NCBI RefSeq assembly: GCF_000090795.2 | Contig: NW_003546310.1 | Span: 253,749-302,837 of the forward strand | From: Amphimedon queenslandica | Taxonomy: Eukaryota; Porifera; Demospongiae; Haplosclerida; Niphatidae | Direction of reading: 5' to 3' | Length of the DNA stretch: 49,089 nucleotides | Shown: piece after piece, positions 21,955-32,905 of the stretch | Numbering within the stretch: position 1 is the first letter of the stretch | Layout of the letters: each line of letters begins with the position of its first letter | The notes under the pieces: generated by a model | The model's input: only the letters and a program-made list of their open reading frames with translations | What the model was told of the DNA's origin: nothing | Database searches by the model: none | Made by a program: the position numbers and the translations under genes

Positions 21955-22980
21955 AAAATGAGAAGAGAAGCTAGTACCAGGACAACTGTTCACAGCATGA
22001 TTTGTCACATCTGTATTAGCAGTCCATTCCTCAAGGCAATAATCACAAAACTTTTCACAAATATTATGAAGAGTGATACATGCAGCGACAATTACTGTGA
22101 CATGATTTTAGTGGCTGTCCATTTTTTTAAGGACGCATCTTCACCTACCCTTTTGCCTCTCAAATGAGTTTTCTACCACCATTCTAGCTCTACTTTGACT
22201 GTAATTGAAGTGGATCTGTTCATCAGTGGTATTAGGAGTTTCAGGGTATGGTTTCATGACCAATGGGAGTAGACGATATGCTGCATCTTGTAAGACCAGT
22301 AGCAGAACATCTGTTCCCTCTATGTTGATAGATTGTGATGGAAAGAGAGTACCCTGTCTGCCCTTCAAGTAAAAGAGTTGTTGAATATCCTAGCCACATG
22401 GAGCTTACCAGGCCATCTGATATACACATCAATAAACTGTCCTTGGTAGTCAGCAACCCCCTGAATAATGATGGAATGAAAGCACTTCCTATTGTCGTAG
22501 TCCATTGCACTTTCCGATATAGTATTATAGGGATGTGACTGCAATCAATGGCTCCTACTACCTGAGGAAAACCCCAACGAGTCTTTAATCTATCAACAGT
22601 TTCTCTCAGTTTGCTTCCTTTTGGAATCTTGACATAAAGTGGTAATAGATGCTTTTATATGGCAGAGCAAGTCTCCAGTACTATGAAACAAACTGTTGAG
22701 ATTCCAACTCCAAAAAGTGCAGACAGGGTACGGTATTCAGCATTGGTAGCCAGTCTCCATACAGTGATGGCTACAAGCTCTTCTACTGTTACCGCAGTTC
22801 GTAATTGTGTTTTGTTTACAGATGTAATGTCTCAGTTGATTGACAAGCATAATAAATGTTCTGAGATTGTTATGCCACCATAAAGGACCAAACATACCAC
22901 TAGATGCTAACCACCATTGTTTGGTGCGATGAATGCACCAGCAAGTACGATTACTTAAAGAGTTTAGCAAGTTCACTAAA
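21955..22980 (-). pseudogene. Harbinger nuclease (HARBI1-like DDE), decayed
   Basis: On the minus strand the frames read RTAVTVEELVAITVWRLAT and FGVGISTVCFIV (N-terminal HTH), RWGFPQVVGAIDCSHIPI with the first catalytic Asp (about 22540), GVADYQGQFIDVYIRWPG with the second (about 22450), LQDAAYRLLPLVMKPYP, and SRARMVVENSFERQKGR with the Glu (about 22150). The tail IVAACITLHNICEKFCD matches the family's C-terminal helix. All DDE residues can be seen, but the frame is broken in at least three places and one stop lies in the HTH. Related vertebrate HARBI1 is a domesticated member; this is a transposon copy. Confidence 0.8.
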
Positions 22981-23399
22981 CGAAGTCTATAGGAAAATTA
23001 TTTTAAATAATAATGTTTATTGTAATAATTTATAAAATTCCTGTTTGTCATTCTACGTTTTCTTTATCCTTTTAGCATCATTAAAAATTTTTTCCTAGAT
23101 TCTTCTCTCCTTTGCATATTCCTTTTTTAAATCTTTGCAAGTGAATGAACATGCAACGCAGTATTACTACTGCTATAGTAGCCACCATGGTTATTGTGCG
23201 GGTTATTGAATTGAAAATAACAATGTTGTCGTGGTTATTAATTATATACATGAAGTACTATTAATAACAGTGTGAACATGATTAATGTGCATTGCTTCAG
23301 CTGTATCATCAATGCGCATTGAAGCGCATCAAAAATTGTGCCAGTGTGAAAAGGAATTTGTTTTGTAATGTCATAACATTACTCTAGTTTTTTTTTTAA

Positions 23400-23880
23400 A
23401 ACATTCCTTGTTAACATCAGAAGTACATGGTGATGCACAAGTGGTGGCAAGGCATTTGATACAAAGGGAAACCTGAAAATGTCGTTTCTTGAAGTCATCC
23501 TACCACCCACTTCGTACAGTAACATTCTTTCCCTTTGCCTTGACTCTGGTCTGAACTAATGACATAATGTCCTTCCTAGTATGAGTAAAACCAGTTTTAG
23601 CCACTTCCAAAATGAAAGTCGCCAGTTCTTCTTGCTCAGTTAAGTATCACTGCCCACTTTTACTACCACTTAACACTTTACCAGAAATGTGATCCTGTAG
23701 AGTATATTTTGGGATTTGATTTTCCTCTGCTGCTCTTCTGACTGATAATCCCTCCTTTGCAGCTTTGCATGCCTGTTCCAAGTCAATCTGTGTATATTTT
23801 ATTGTACGAGTAGACACTGTACTATTACTGTGAGTGAATGATGCAGTAAAAGAAAAAATACACATCCACTTAAAGAAACT
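23400..23880 (-). pseudogene. pogo-like transposase N-terminus (HTH_psq)
   Basis: On the minus strand from about 23865: KYTQIDLEQACKAAKEGLSV, RRAAEENQIPKYTLQDHISG (HTH_psq), then LTEQEELATFILEVAKTGF, TRKDIMSLVQ and DDFKKRHF. This is the same DNA-binding module as in the 6.0-8.3 kb transposase, but a different copy. It stops at the right end of the Harbinger element. The probable tail of the same gene lies beyond that element at 19790-20255. Confidence 0.75.
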
Positions 23881-23899
23881 GTGGCTATAACTAGATAAA

Positions 23900-24165
23900 A
23901 ATGTATTGATGTTAATAACTAACTAAAGTATTACTAACTAAAGTATTACTAACTATAACTAATAGTGACTCAGAAAATTCATAACTAACTATAAGTAACT
24001 AAAAGAAATTCAGAAATGTTATAACTAACTATAATTAAGCAAAAGTAATCTAGAAATGTCATAACTAACTATAACTAAGTAAAAGTAATTTAGAAGTTTC
24101 AGAACCCACCATAACTAAAAGTAATTCAGAAATGTCGTAACTATAACTAACTAAAAGATATAAAA
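23900..24165. repeat. 40-bp tandem repeat, about 6 copies
   Basis: The unit is close to ATAACTAACTATAACTAA followed by GTAAAAGTAATTCAGAAATG. Clear copies start near 23981, 24020 and 24061, with degenerate copies on both sides. It lies just upstream of the pogo-like start and has no coding role that I can see. Confidence 0.75.
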
Positions 24166-25080
24166 ACAACACTAATTCCTATTACTGATTCAGCAATACA
24201 GCAATATCAATATGTTGGAGGTCATCTCATTCACCAGACACTTTTGTTTGGCAATGACCCTCTTGTTGATTATCCTCATCTTCAAGAACTTCGTGAAAGA
24301 GATTTTATGCAACTGTTGCTTGGATGATATATTCCTGGATGTGCAGCATGGGCATGGAGTTCTAATGAAAGAAGCAATTCTGTTTTTCATTGACCTTAAT
24401 CATAGATTTTTATGACTAATTAATTGACTAGTTAAACTTTGTACTACTGACTTGCATGGTGTGATAAAGATTATTGCAGTTAATGTTATGTATATTTTTA
24501 TATTAAATTCTGATTATAATTGCCATGCACAGCAGTATCATTAAATAAATTTTCTCAAAATTTATTCCACTCTACTATTTACTACAACTGCATGCATGTA
24601 CCTTAGAACTGCACGTTAAATGAAACTACATGTACTATTTGACTGCAATTACATTTATGCAACAAGTATAATTTTCATTACGGTATGTACATCATATGCA
24701 TTCCCTCTCTCTGTCTCTCTCTTTCCATCTCTTCCACTCCTTAAGCTTCTCTCAAATAGTAACAATTTTTTGTTAATTACTATTAAGCCAAGTTGATGCA
24801 TTGAATTGTTGGCGACACTGAATTATTATTTTTTAGTTTAATAAATAAATTAGAGTAAGTACAACAAAACTAATCTTTGCAAATGTAAACCTTCAAAAAT
24901 ATCATTCCTTTAAATAATTGAATATAGTTTGATCAAATTGAATGCAACATTTACTTTACAAATTTAACATTAGAGGTTATAGCTTTTAAGCTAAGAGAAA
25001 ATGAATGTGGCATTATAAACGAAGAATAAATAACATGAGGTGATACATGTTTAATGGATAAAAGTCACAGTTTATAACAC
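24166..25080. other. AT-rich spacer; short unrecognised open frames
   Basis: At 24190-24415 frames on both strands stay open for about 67 codons; one plus frame reads HLQELRERDFMQLLLG, possibly a remnant, but I cannot name it. A CT-rich run lies at 24700-24745. No other structure was seen. Confidence 0.3.
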
Positions 25081-25086
25081 CAGTAA

Positions 25087-26265
25087 TTAGGATGTTAAAC
25101 AACGAAATCTAACAAGTGGAAGCTCTATATCAGAATCACTATCATCTAACCTGACTACATCTGGACGTAGATGACTGGTACCTTCAACAGTGCTGCTTTT
25201 TGGATGAAACAGTGAATTGGCAAAATTTAATACATAATCAATCCCCTTCAGCTGCAATTGGTTGATGGAACTAGAAGAACAAAGAGGGCAGCTGCTACTC
25301 TGCCGTGTCCAATTTCTCCATATATGTCTTACAAGCAACAATTCGTTGGCAGCAATCACTAACAATAGGCTGTTTAACGATGGACTTGCCGATCTCACAC
25401 TCAAATGCCTTGCCCAAATGCATGATGTAATCATATCCCATTACATTTTCTCCATCTTAGCAAGGATTATATCTACTTTATCTGTAATCTTGGGAACGTT
25501 CTCGTCTTGTACTATTGATGTTTAATGCACATCTTGAGGTACAACACTGACATTAGTTCCTTCAAATTTTTTCCCAGTAATCTTTTCATATGAAGATTTA
25601 GAAACGGCTTAAATTTTACAAGTCAATTTCCGAAAATCCACGGTTGATATAACACTGTTATTTAATAATGGGTAACATTTTCCATCCAAGAGAATGACAT
25701 CATAGCCAACATAAGAAGACAACATACATGTCACAGCAGATGGCTTGCTGCAACTACAGTTGACTAAAAGTTGTGTTTGGGTCATGACAGTAAAAGACAG
25801 GGTAGATTTTGTATTCTTACTGCATGTAGGTGATAGTGATAGAGTCAGTACAATGATTGTTTTTCTAAAGCCCTTTTGGGCAGTAGCAGCAACAAAGGTA
25901 GGAGGGTGAATGGGTTGTGGCCCTATACCTCGACCTGTACTTATGGTAGTAAATGCACCAAATGGACGAGCCTCAGTAGTTAATATCTTAACAGGTGAAG
26001 GGTCACCAACTACTTTACATGCAGACCCATTTAACGTAAGAGAAACTGCCAGATGGACCAGGAAAAATGGCTCTTTTGTTGTGCTTCTTCACTAAATATA
26101 CTGTTGCCGGGTGCGAATGAAACTGAGATGCAATTCTATTAACCTGAAATGCACACATTATATCTAATTAATTATTTTAGGTTGCAAATACATACATAAA
26201 GGTCGTGCACACTAAAGCCGATTTTCCTTCCATCCTTTATTAGTTTCACTGTGTCTTCGGCCATT
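25087..26265 (-). CDS. Unrecognised gene or remnant with one likely intron
   Basis: On the minus strand an ATG at 26265 opens MAEDTVKLIKDGRKIGFSVH. A GTATGT...TTTCAG intron of about 60 bp (near 26196-26140) joins it to VNRIASQFHSHPATVYLV. Further on, open stretches read FGAFTTISTGRGIGPQPIHP, TLSFTVMTQTQLLVNCSC, YDVILLDGKCYPLLNN and EKITGKKFEGTNVSVVPQ. The end is acidic: VVRLDDSDSDIELPLVRF before a stop near 25087. Two or three frame breaks or stops occur. I do not recognise the family. The regular spacing of protein-like segments over 1.1 kb suggests a real, recently damaged protein of about 370 residues, perhaps a transposon accessory protein given its neighbours. Confidence 0.45.
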
Positions 26266-26340
26266 TTCCTGCAATTGGGTGTGGTCTGTGGTGGCTAATT
26301 ATTCATTTTTAAAATTCATTTTTACTTGTATTATTTTTAT

Positions 26341-26898
26341 TTATTTAATGATAAAAATAATAGAGTTAATATCATCTTTTATTTTTCTTTTATTAACTAA
26401 CAGCAGTTGTTTGATGATCAATGAATTCCCGGTTCTCCTTTGATTTACATTAATTCCTTCAGAATGAAGAAATCGTTGCATTGTCTTTTTAATATAGGAG
26501 TGCCCCAATAGGGTAACACAACAGTGAATTAGTGTCACATGATCAGTATTGTCACAAAACCTGATCCACCTTGAAACACGAAATTGTCTGACTCTTGTAG
26601 GACACAGTCCAGGAGTATTTATAGGAAAAAACTGTCTCAAAAACTGACTTAATTCATAGTAGCTACACCCCATGTGGATCAAGGCAGTTATTTCTGTAAC
26701 ACAACACTCCATTTTATTATAGCCACACCCATCTACAGCTGGGTACCACACCATACCATAGGGCATGGCCAGTAGAAACACCCACACCAGTCTCAACTGA
26801 GTCAACTCTGAAATCACTAAATCAGTCAATGCCTTAGTGTTCAGCTTACAATTATGCATGACAGTCTGAAATCTGATTTTATAGCTACAATCACACAA
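26341..26898 (-). pseudogene. N-terminal part of a second rve-integrase clade
   Basis: An open minus-strand frame of 185 codons includes ITALIHMGCSYYELSQFLRQ, FFPINTPGLCPTRVRQF and LLGHSYIKKTMQRFLHSEGI followed by NVNQRRTGNSL. This is the helix-turn-helix leader found before the rve catalytic core in a large animal gene family ('integrase core domain' proteins), distinct from rve genes A and B. The core itself is missing: the frame runs into AT-rich sequence and stops at 26341. The early part of the open frame (to about residue 60) may be leader rather than protein. Confidence 0.6.
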
Positions 26899-27170
26899 TT
26901 AAAAATAAAAGTCAGCTGAAAGTAGACCGCTTTGTGTAATTTATGAAAGCCAGATGAAGACAATAGCTGGTTGGCCAGATGGTACACTGACCCTATAGTA
27001 CAGTTAATTCAATTTGGTTAATGCTTTCAAACAGTTGTTAGATTGGGAACTTACACTTCTAAATTTTCAATTTACAACTCTTTAAAAGCATGCAAAGGAA
27101 CAGCTTTTTATGTTCCATTGCCAAAAGAAAAAAGATTAAAAACTTAGTGAAGCAAAATATTTTAGACCAA
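26899..27170. other. Spacer before Helentron
   Basis: No clear coding or repeat signal was seen. A short plus-strand stretch near 27080-27150 (KACKGTAFYVPLPKE) may be the start of the Helentron N-terminal region. Confidence 0.35.
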
Positions 27171-28740
27171 AAAAATTGCCAGATCCCGAGTTGTACGTAG
27201 TTTTGAATGGTAAACCTACAAAACATAGCAAAATATGGCGCACTTTGATTGATAAAAAAGATGTAAAAGCTGCATATGAAAAGCTGAAGGACATCAACTG
27301 GCTTTACAGAAAACCTAGACGACAAATATTTGGACGAAGTAGCAAAGAAAGTTGTTGAAACAGCCATCAGTGCTACCACTGCTATGATAGAGGAAGCAGC
27401 CGGTGCAGACATTCTGGGCTTCTAGTCATATACAATTCAGAACATGAATTTGAATTTGCACAAGGGGAGCGACATCCAGCATTACAAGATGCAGAATGTA
27501 AGAGAAGACCCACTTGATAACAGACAGATATATACACTATGATGCCACTCTGTTTTGAAGTGGAAAATTTGGAGAGTATCATCACAGAAATATGAAGCTA
27601 AATTTTGCTGAGTATATCAAATCTAGAATTTTGAGCCAACATTCTCGATATCGATTGTGCCACTCTTACTCCTTCCATTATCTAAAGATCAAGCAGATCA
27701 AAAAGTTAAAGGGTGGTATATTTAAGCTGCTCAGTACAGTGAGAAGTCCTCCCATGACTGCTGCACAGTTCGTAGACCAAGTCAAAACAAATAGAGAATT
27801 TTAGGAAAAGAGGCTCTGTACCATGACAAACCCTGCCCGTGGTTCAAAGCACTACTGATACTTGAGAAGGAATGAAGCGCATGATAGCTGCGTTTCGATC
27901 TCCCATTTTCTTTCTCACTTTTAGCTGTGCAGAATAATCCTCTGAAGATGTAACGGAATACTTGCACAAAGTAAACACAGTCCCTTCAACATATAATACT
28001 AGCAAACTATGTACTGAAGATCCAGTATCAGTTTCGAGACAGTTTTTTCTAAAGTTTAACAAGATGTTTAATAAAGTTTTAATCAAGGGACAGGTTTTGG
28101 GCCAGGTTACAGAGTATTATTATGAAAAGGAATACCAGGAGCTCCTCACTATCATTGTTTTAATCTATATAGCTAATGCTCTGTTGTCAGTGAGAGTAGA
28201 GCCAAAGATGTCACTAGATTTATAGACAAAATATAATTTGAAACGTTCCAAATAAAGATACCTGTCCAGTGTTACACGAAGCTGTTGCAAGGTTCCAGTT
28301 ACACAAGTGCAGCAATTACTGTAAAAAGAAAAGAAAGTTTAGTAAGAATCTATTTGTTACCAAATGCAAATTTGGATTTCCTTGCCCTGTTTATGATAGC
28401 ACTGTGCTGAACAATTTTGAGCAAATTACAAAAGCAAAGAAAAGGATACATCACCTTAAAGGTAGCGAGGAAGAAGCAAGGGTAAATGACTGCAATCCTC
28501 TGCTTCAATTATTATGGAATTGATGTATCATTTACCAGTGAGTTTTTGCTAGCTCAGGGTGATTATGTGAGTGGTTATGTGACAAAGGCTAAAAGGGGTC
28601 ACATGCAGGATCAATGGCAGAACATTTTAGATGATAGAGGCCTATACAGTAAATTGTTCAAATTGGCATAAGAAGTCTTGATATCCGAACCATTGGATTA
28701 TACAAAACTTGTGATATGAGTAACGGGGTAGCTTTACTAA
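27171..28740 (+). pseudogene. Helentron Rep (HUH) region, decayed
   Basis: The Rep part of Helitron-type rolling-circle transposons nicks and joins single-stranded DNA. Frames read PDPELYVVLNGKPTKHSKIW (27180), ECKGKFGEYHHR-like residues then FAEYIKSRILSQHSR (27600), PMTAAQFVDQVK (27750), YNTSKLCTEDPVSVSRQF (27993), then GAPHYH, the HUH metal-binding motif, at 28141-28155 in a shifted frame. QLHKCSNYCKKKRKF and KCKFGFPCP follow (28300-28390). YVSGYVTKAKR near 28565 is the region of the nicking tyrosines. At least five frame breaks are present. The next part (helicase) resumes only at 29945. Confidence 0.85.
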
Positions 28741-29661
28741 GTAGGATTCACCCACAATGAAAATGGCTGCTATGACTTTTGCAGCCTTGCTATAGCAGGA
28801 AAATGAGCTCCCATGCTTACCAGACTTTTAAGAGGACCTTATCTTGACCACAGGACTCCATTGGTACCAATAGCATGGCTCTAAACCTAGTCTAAGAGGA
28901 AAGTGAAAAACCGGCGAACTGGCCATTTTGTTTAGCCACCTTTTTCATCTTCATCATCAAGAAAGTCCTGGAAATTCAGTTGGCGAGCTGTATCTCAATC
29001 TTGACTCGTGCTAGAAGTATAATTCTTACACCACTCTACTCCAACAGTCTATGCCCGGATCAATGTCCCCTAAAATTATTCTCCAAGACAAGAAAAAGTG
29101 ACGTTATGACTGCTGTATCAGGCCAACTTACCTCCCGTTGCCATTTTGTTAATTATAGAAGCATGCCATGTGCTCCAAAATTTGGGCGTGGTCGCACATG
29201 TTCAAATCCCAGGACTGGAAAAAACAATTAATGTTTTAATCTAGCTAGGCTAGCTATGCTTGGAATCAATTGCATTACTTAGGGAGATTTCCAGCTAAAA
29301 GAAGGTATTAATGTTATATATTATTCTTTTATCAAGTGTTTAATGAATTATATTAATAAAAAAAAACAATGTTATAATAAAGCAATGATTATGACTTTGA
29401 CATCAGGAAGAACAGGAATAGATAGCTAGGGAAGATGGAGCTTCTTGAACATAGAATTTAAGTCAAGACTATAGTATTCATTTTACTTGTCATTAGCATA
29501 GTAGATATTCCTTCGGCATATCTATTTCTGGCTGTGATTGCTGTCTCTCATAAATGCTGAAAAGACAACAATAATTAAAAAATCGTTGTTTGTGTGAAAT
29601 CAATAAGTAATACAATTGCAACTAAAAACATATTATAAGTATTATAAAAAATCAACACAAA
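28741..29661. other. Insertion between Rep and helicase; unidentified
   Basis: Helentron coding similarity stops at about 28740 (LYKTCDMSNGVALLSRIHP) and resumes at 29945, so about 1.2 kb is inserted here. The right end of it is a long-arm inverted repeat (29662-29926). The remaining part has an 83-codon open frame (28980-29231) with no recognisable motif. Confidence 0.45.
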
Positions 29662-29926
29662 CAAAAACATAAACAATTTATAAAAAACAAGATTGTGAGT
29701 AGGATTCTGAACGACCAACGAATATACAAAATGAAAATCCTACTCTTGTGACGCAAATTCTACTCTTCATTGTAAGGTGATTCATAACTTGTACATAAGA
29801 ACATTAAAAGTACAATGTAGAGTAGAATTTGCGTCACGAGAGTAGGATTTTTATTTTGTATTTTCGTTGGTAGTTCGGAATCATACTCAATCTTGCTTTT
29901 TTAAATTTTTTATGTTCTTGTATTAC
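29662..29926. mobile_element. Foldback MITE, arms about 105 bp
   Basis: The left arm contains CAAGATTGTGAGTAGGATTC, then AATCCTACTCTTGTGACGCA. The right arm contains the inverse TGCGTCACGAGAGTAGGATT and ends near AATCATACTCAATCTTG. Arms match for about 105 bp at roughly 85-90% by eye, round a short non-coding centre. It lies inside the block that separates the Helentron Rep and helicase parts. A target duplication could not be fixed. Confidence 0.8.
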
Positions 29927-29944
29927 TTGGTGAGCCTCTTGGTA

Positions 29945-32000
29945 CAAAATCAAGCGATGTAAAATGGATCAATGTAAACATGCCAAATAAGAAAACAAGA
30001 ATTATAACGAAGTTAAATGAAGTTGAAGAAATAGCAGTAAATGAGCCATCAACGGAAGACTTATGGGGAGGGCCTCATCACTCACTTTTATCCAAACAGA
30101 ACCCCAATATATGAAGAATACTGCCTTTATGATTTTGTAGATAAAAATGGCCACCAATGCTATAAAAGGAGAGCCTTCCTAATTTTAAAGATTTCGATGT
30201 TCATAAAGAAAATCAGAGAGACAGTTTCTATTATGACATCTTTCTCCTTTTCATGCCATTTAGCAATGAGGATGAATTACTTCATGATGGTGAAACTGTC
30301 CAAGAAACATTTGATTGCCACATTGTTGACAATGAAGTGTCTTGAGGCCAATGAAAAATTCAGAAAGTTGCTCAAATGCAGAGATACTTTAAAATTCATA
30401 CAAGATACCAGAGCAGCCAGCAGAGAAGATGAGTGTAATGTGGAAGACAATGGTCCACAGTTGATGGGACGGATTAAAGATTCAATAAATGACATGAGAG
30501 ATATGAATGCTGGGTCTCATCTGACTCTACAAGAGAGACAATCAATGCTTATTACAGATCAAAGACGCATCTTTGCTCACATAAAAAACTCATGTATTGA
30601 GGCAAATTGAATATGAAAAGAAATCAGAACAAAAAAAGAGCAGTCAGAATGTGCAAAAGCCTTTACACATGTTCATCAGTCGTGTAGGTGGTACCGGTAA
30701 ATCTCTTCTTATTGAGGCAATTAAAGCTCAAGTAAAAGCCTCTGGTCAACACTTACCAAACAGACATGTGCAGTTGCTACTTCAACTGGTTTAGCAGCTT
30801 ACAATGTAGGAGGTGTCATGGCACATAGACTGTTTCAGCTCCCAATAGAACACGAAGGACAGTATGCCTCTTACTGGTCACTACCCAAGACTAGTCACAA
30901 AGTAATGAAAACTTAACTTCAGGATCTGAAAGTGGTAATCATTGATGAAGTGTCCATGGTTTCAAGCATCAATTTGACTTATATACACATAAAAATGAAA
31001 CATGAATTGAAATCAAATGGATGGTTTGGTGATAAGAATATCCTTTTTGTTGGTGACATTCTTCAATTGCCACCAGTTTGTGGTGAACCAGTGTTTGAAC
31101 AAGTAACAGCAAAAACATTAATATAGAAGCTTGGTAGTAAGGGTGCAGTAAACAAATACCATGATACTGTCACCTACGATGAATTGACTATAAATGAAAG
31201 ACAAAAAACTAACAAGAATTTTTCAGAAATTTTGGACAGAGTGAGACGTGGCTTTCCAGATGATCAGACTCACTACACTTTCTGAAGGAGTATTTTTCAA
31301 TGCCCTATTTGAAAAAATTTAAGTATTATAAGAGGCTGATAATGCTCCTGTTTGCCTGCTTCCTAAAGTAGATGTGTGTAGAAAATTTAATGAGGAAATG
31401 CGAGCTGATCTACCAAGTCCAACTAAGGAAATTGATGCCACGTTTATAATTGATGCAACTGCTACCATACGTAGAAAGGGTGACAATTTAGAAGAAAAGG
31501 TTAAGAAAAAGTTAAAAGACTTAAACAAGGATGTTAACAATACAGGTGGTTTAAAAGCCAACAAAAAATTGGCAGTGGGGCTAGAGTAATGTTGCATTGC
31601 AATGTAAGTGTTAAGTGGGATTAGTTAATGGAGCACTTGGTACAGTGCAGACTATTTCAGCAACATGCATAGCAGTTAAATTTGAAAGAACAACTAATCC
31701 TTGTGAGATTGAACAAGTCAAGAGAAAGTTTATGGTAATGAAAAATGTAGAAGCCAGTTTCTTTAATATTAGCTTTTGCAATTACCTTACACAAATGTCA
31801 GACTGTCACTGGTTAATGCAATCAATTATTTGTCCGACAATGTATTTAAAGAAGGAATGGCTTATGTTGCTCTATCACGAGTAAGAACACTCTCTGGTGT
31901 CCATTTGACATGTTTCAACCCCAAATCATTAATGGTTTGTTCAATAAGCATACAAGAGATAAACAGGTTAAGAGAGTTGTACAGATCAGACCTCCCATAA
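29945..32000 (+). pseudogene. Helentron Pif1-like helicase region, decayed
   Basis: This is the SF1B helicase part of a Helitron/Helentron protein, which unwinds the donor strand during rolling-circle transposition. In order: KSSDVKWINVNMPNKKTRI (29950), EEYCLYDFVDKNGHQC, an inter-domain helix (PQLMGRIKDSINDMRDMN), GGTGKSLLIEAIKA Walker A (about 30690), PIEHEGQYASYWSL, VVIIDEVSMVSS Walker B (about 30935), NILFVGDILQLPPV (motif III), DELTINERQKTN, then GLVNGALGTVQTI and finally YVALSRVRTLSGVHL (motif VI, about 31865). The key ATPase motifs are intact, but the reading frame is broken about seven times, and an ATG-to-stop protein is not possible. Confidence 0.9.
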
Positions 32001-32399
32001 TATATATGACATTCCTGGCAATAAAAAGCATAAGCTTACTAGAAATATAGATGAGCCACAAGCTAAGAGTCAGAAAACCACACAACCATAAAATGTAGTT
32101 CATGAAAAGAGAAGTAGGCCATGAGACAGTAAGGATGATAGTTGTCCCGAAAAACCAGCTGTTGTAACAATTGTGGTAACAATAACAATGATGGTAACAA
32201 TAATAGCCAGAGAGCAGATTGCTATGTTGTTGAATTTCAATCTGCACCTTGGCCAACAACCACTTTTTGTTATGACCCAGCCAAAACTTGGTCCAACTTT
32301 GTATACAATCCAGTTGGAAAAGATAAACGTGTCAGAAATTGAGATTACACTTTTATGTTCACAATTGTGTGAAACACAGAGGACCTACTGTACAGCTTA

Positions 32400-32905
32400 G
32401 GTGTCCAAACATTCAGCCATGTATTCCTATCAGAGGTGATGGAAATGGTTTCTTCAGATCAATTTTCAATATTGTAACTGGAAATCAACAGCAACATAGA
32501 GAAATTAATTGCATAGAGGTGGAATATGTAAGAGCAAATTCTCATTTTTGGTCTATTGCCTTGAAAGCACACAGTATCATGTAGACGCTGCTGATACTGT
32601 AGCAACAATTTACTCCTACATTGAGAGGTCCAGAATGCCTAGAGACAGAAGTTGGGCTTCAGCTTTGGAGGTATATGCTTTGGCGCATTTACTAAAGACA
32701 TCTATCTTTAACTTCAAAGATGATGCCAGCGTGGGATTAACAATCGACGAAGATGTCCATGTCAACCTGTGGATTGGATTCATAACAGCTAGACTGTTCC
32801 ACTTACAATGATTGGCCAGCAAGTGCAGAATTTAAGTGATGCACCAGCTCTCTACCTCTATAATCCACCAAATCATGTTGAGGTAGTAACAGATCTAATG
32901 GATTA
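32400..32905 (+). pseudogene. OTU-like protease domain of the Helentron
   Basis: Helentrons commonly carry an ovarian-tumour (OTU) deubiquitinase-type domain after the helicase. Here PCIPIRGDGNGFFRSIFNIV (about 32425) is the catalytic-loop motif, usually GDGNC. The nucleophile Cys position reads Gly, so this copy cannot be active. It continues after a frameshift with SYIERSRMPRDRSWASALE and YALAHLLKTSIF. Near 32850 YLYNPPNHVEVV carries the catalytic-type His. It lies in the expected order about 400 bp after helicase motif VI. Confidence 0.75.

Larger units (their letters stand above)
20259..23355. mobile_element. PIF/Harbinger element, 3.1 kb
   Basis: The left end (near 20259) reads GGCCTCTTCACACTGGCC. 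The reverse complement of the right end (near 23355) reads TTCCTTTTCACACTGGCA, so CTTTTCACACTGGC/CTCTTCACACTGGC is a shared inverted terminus of Harbinger style. Subterminal GATGCGCAT motifs occur at both ends. Inside are a plus-strand Myb/SANT-like gene and a minus-strand HARBI1-like nuclease, the classical two-gene content of this superfamily. A clean 3-bp target duplication could not be fixed. The element lies between two parts of a pogo-like transposase. Confidence 0.8.
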
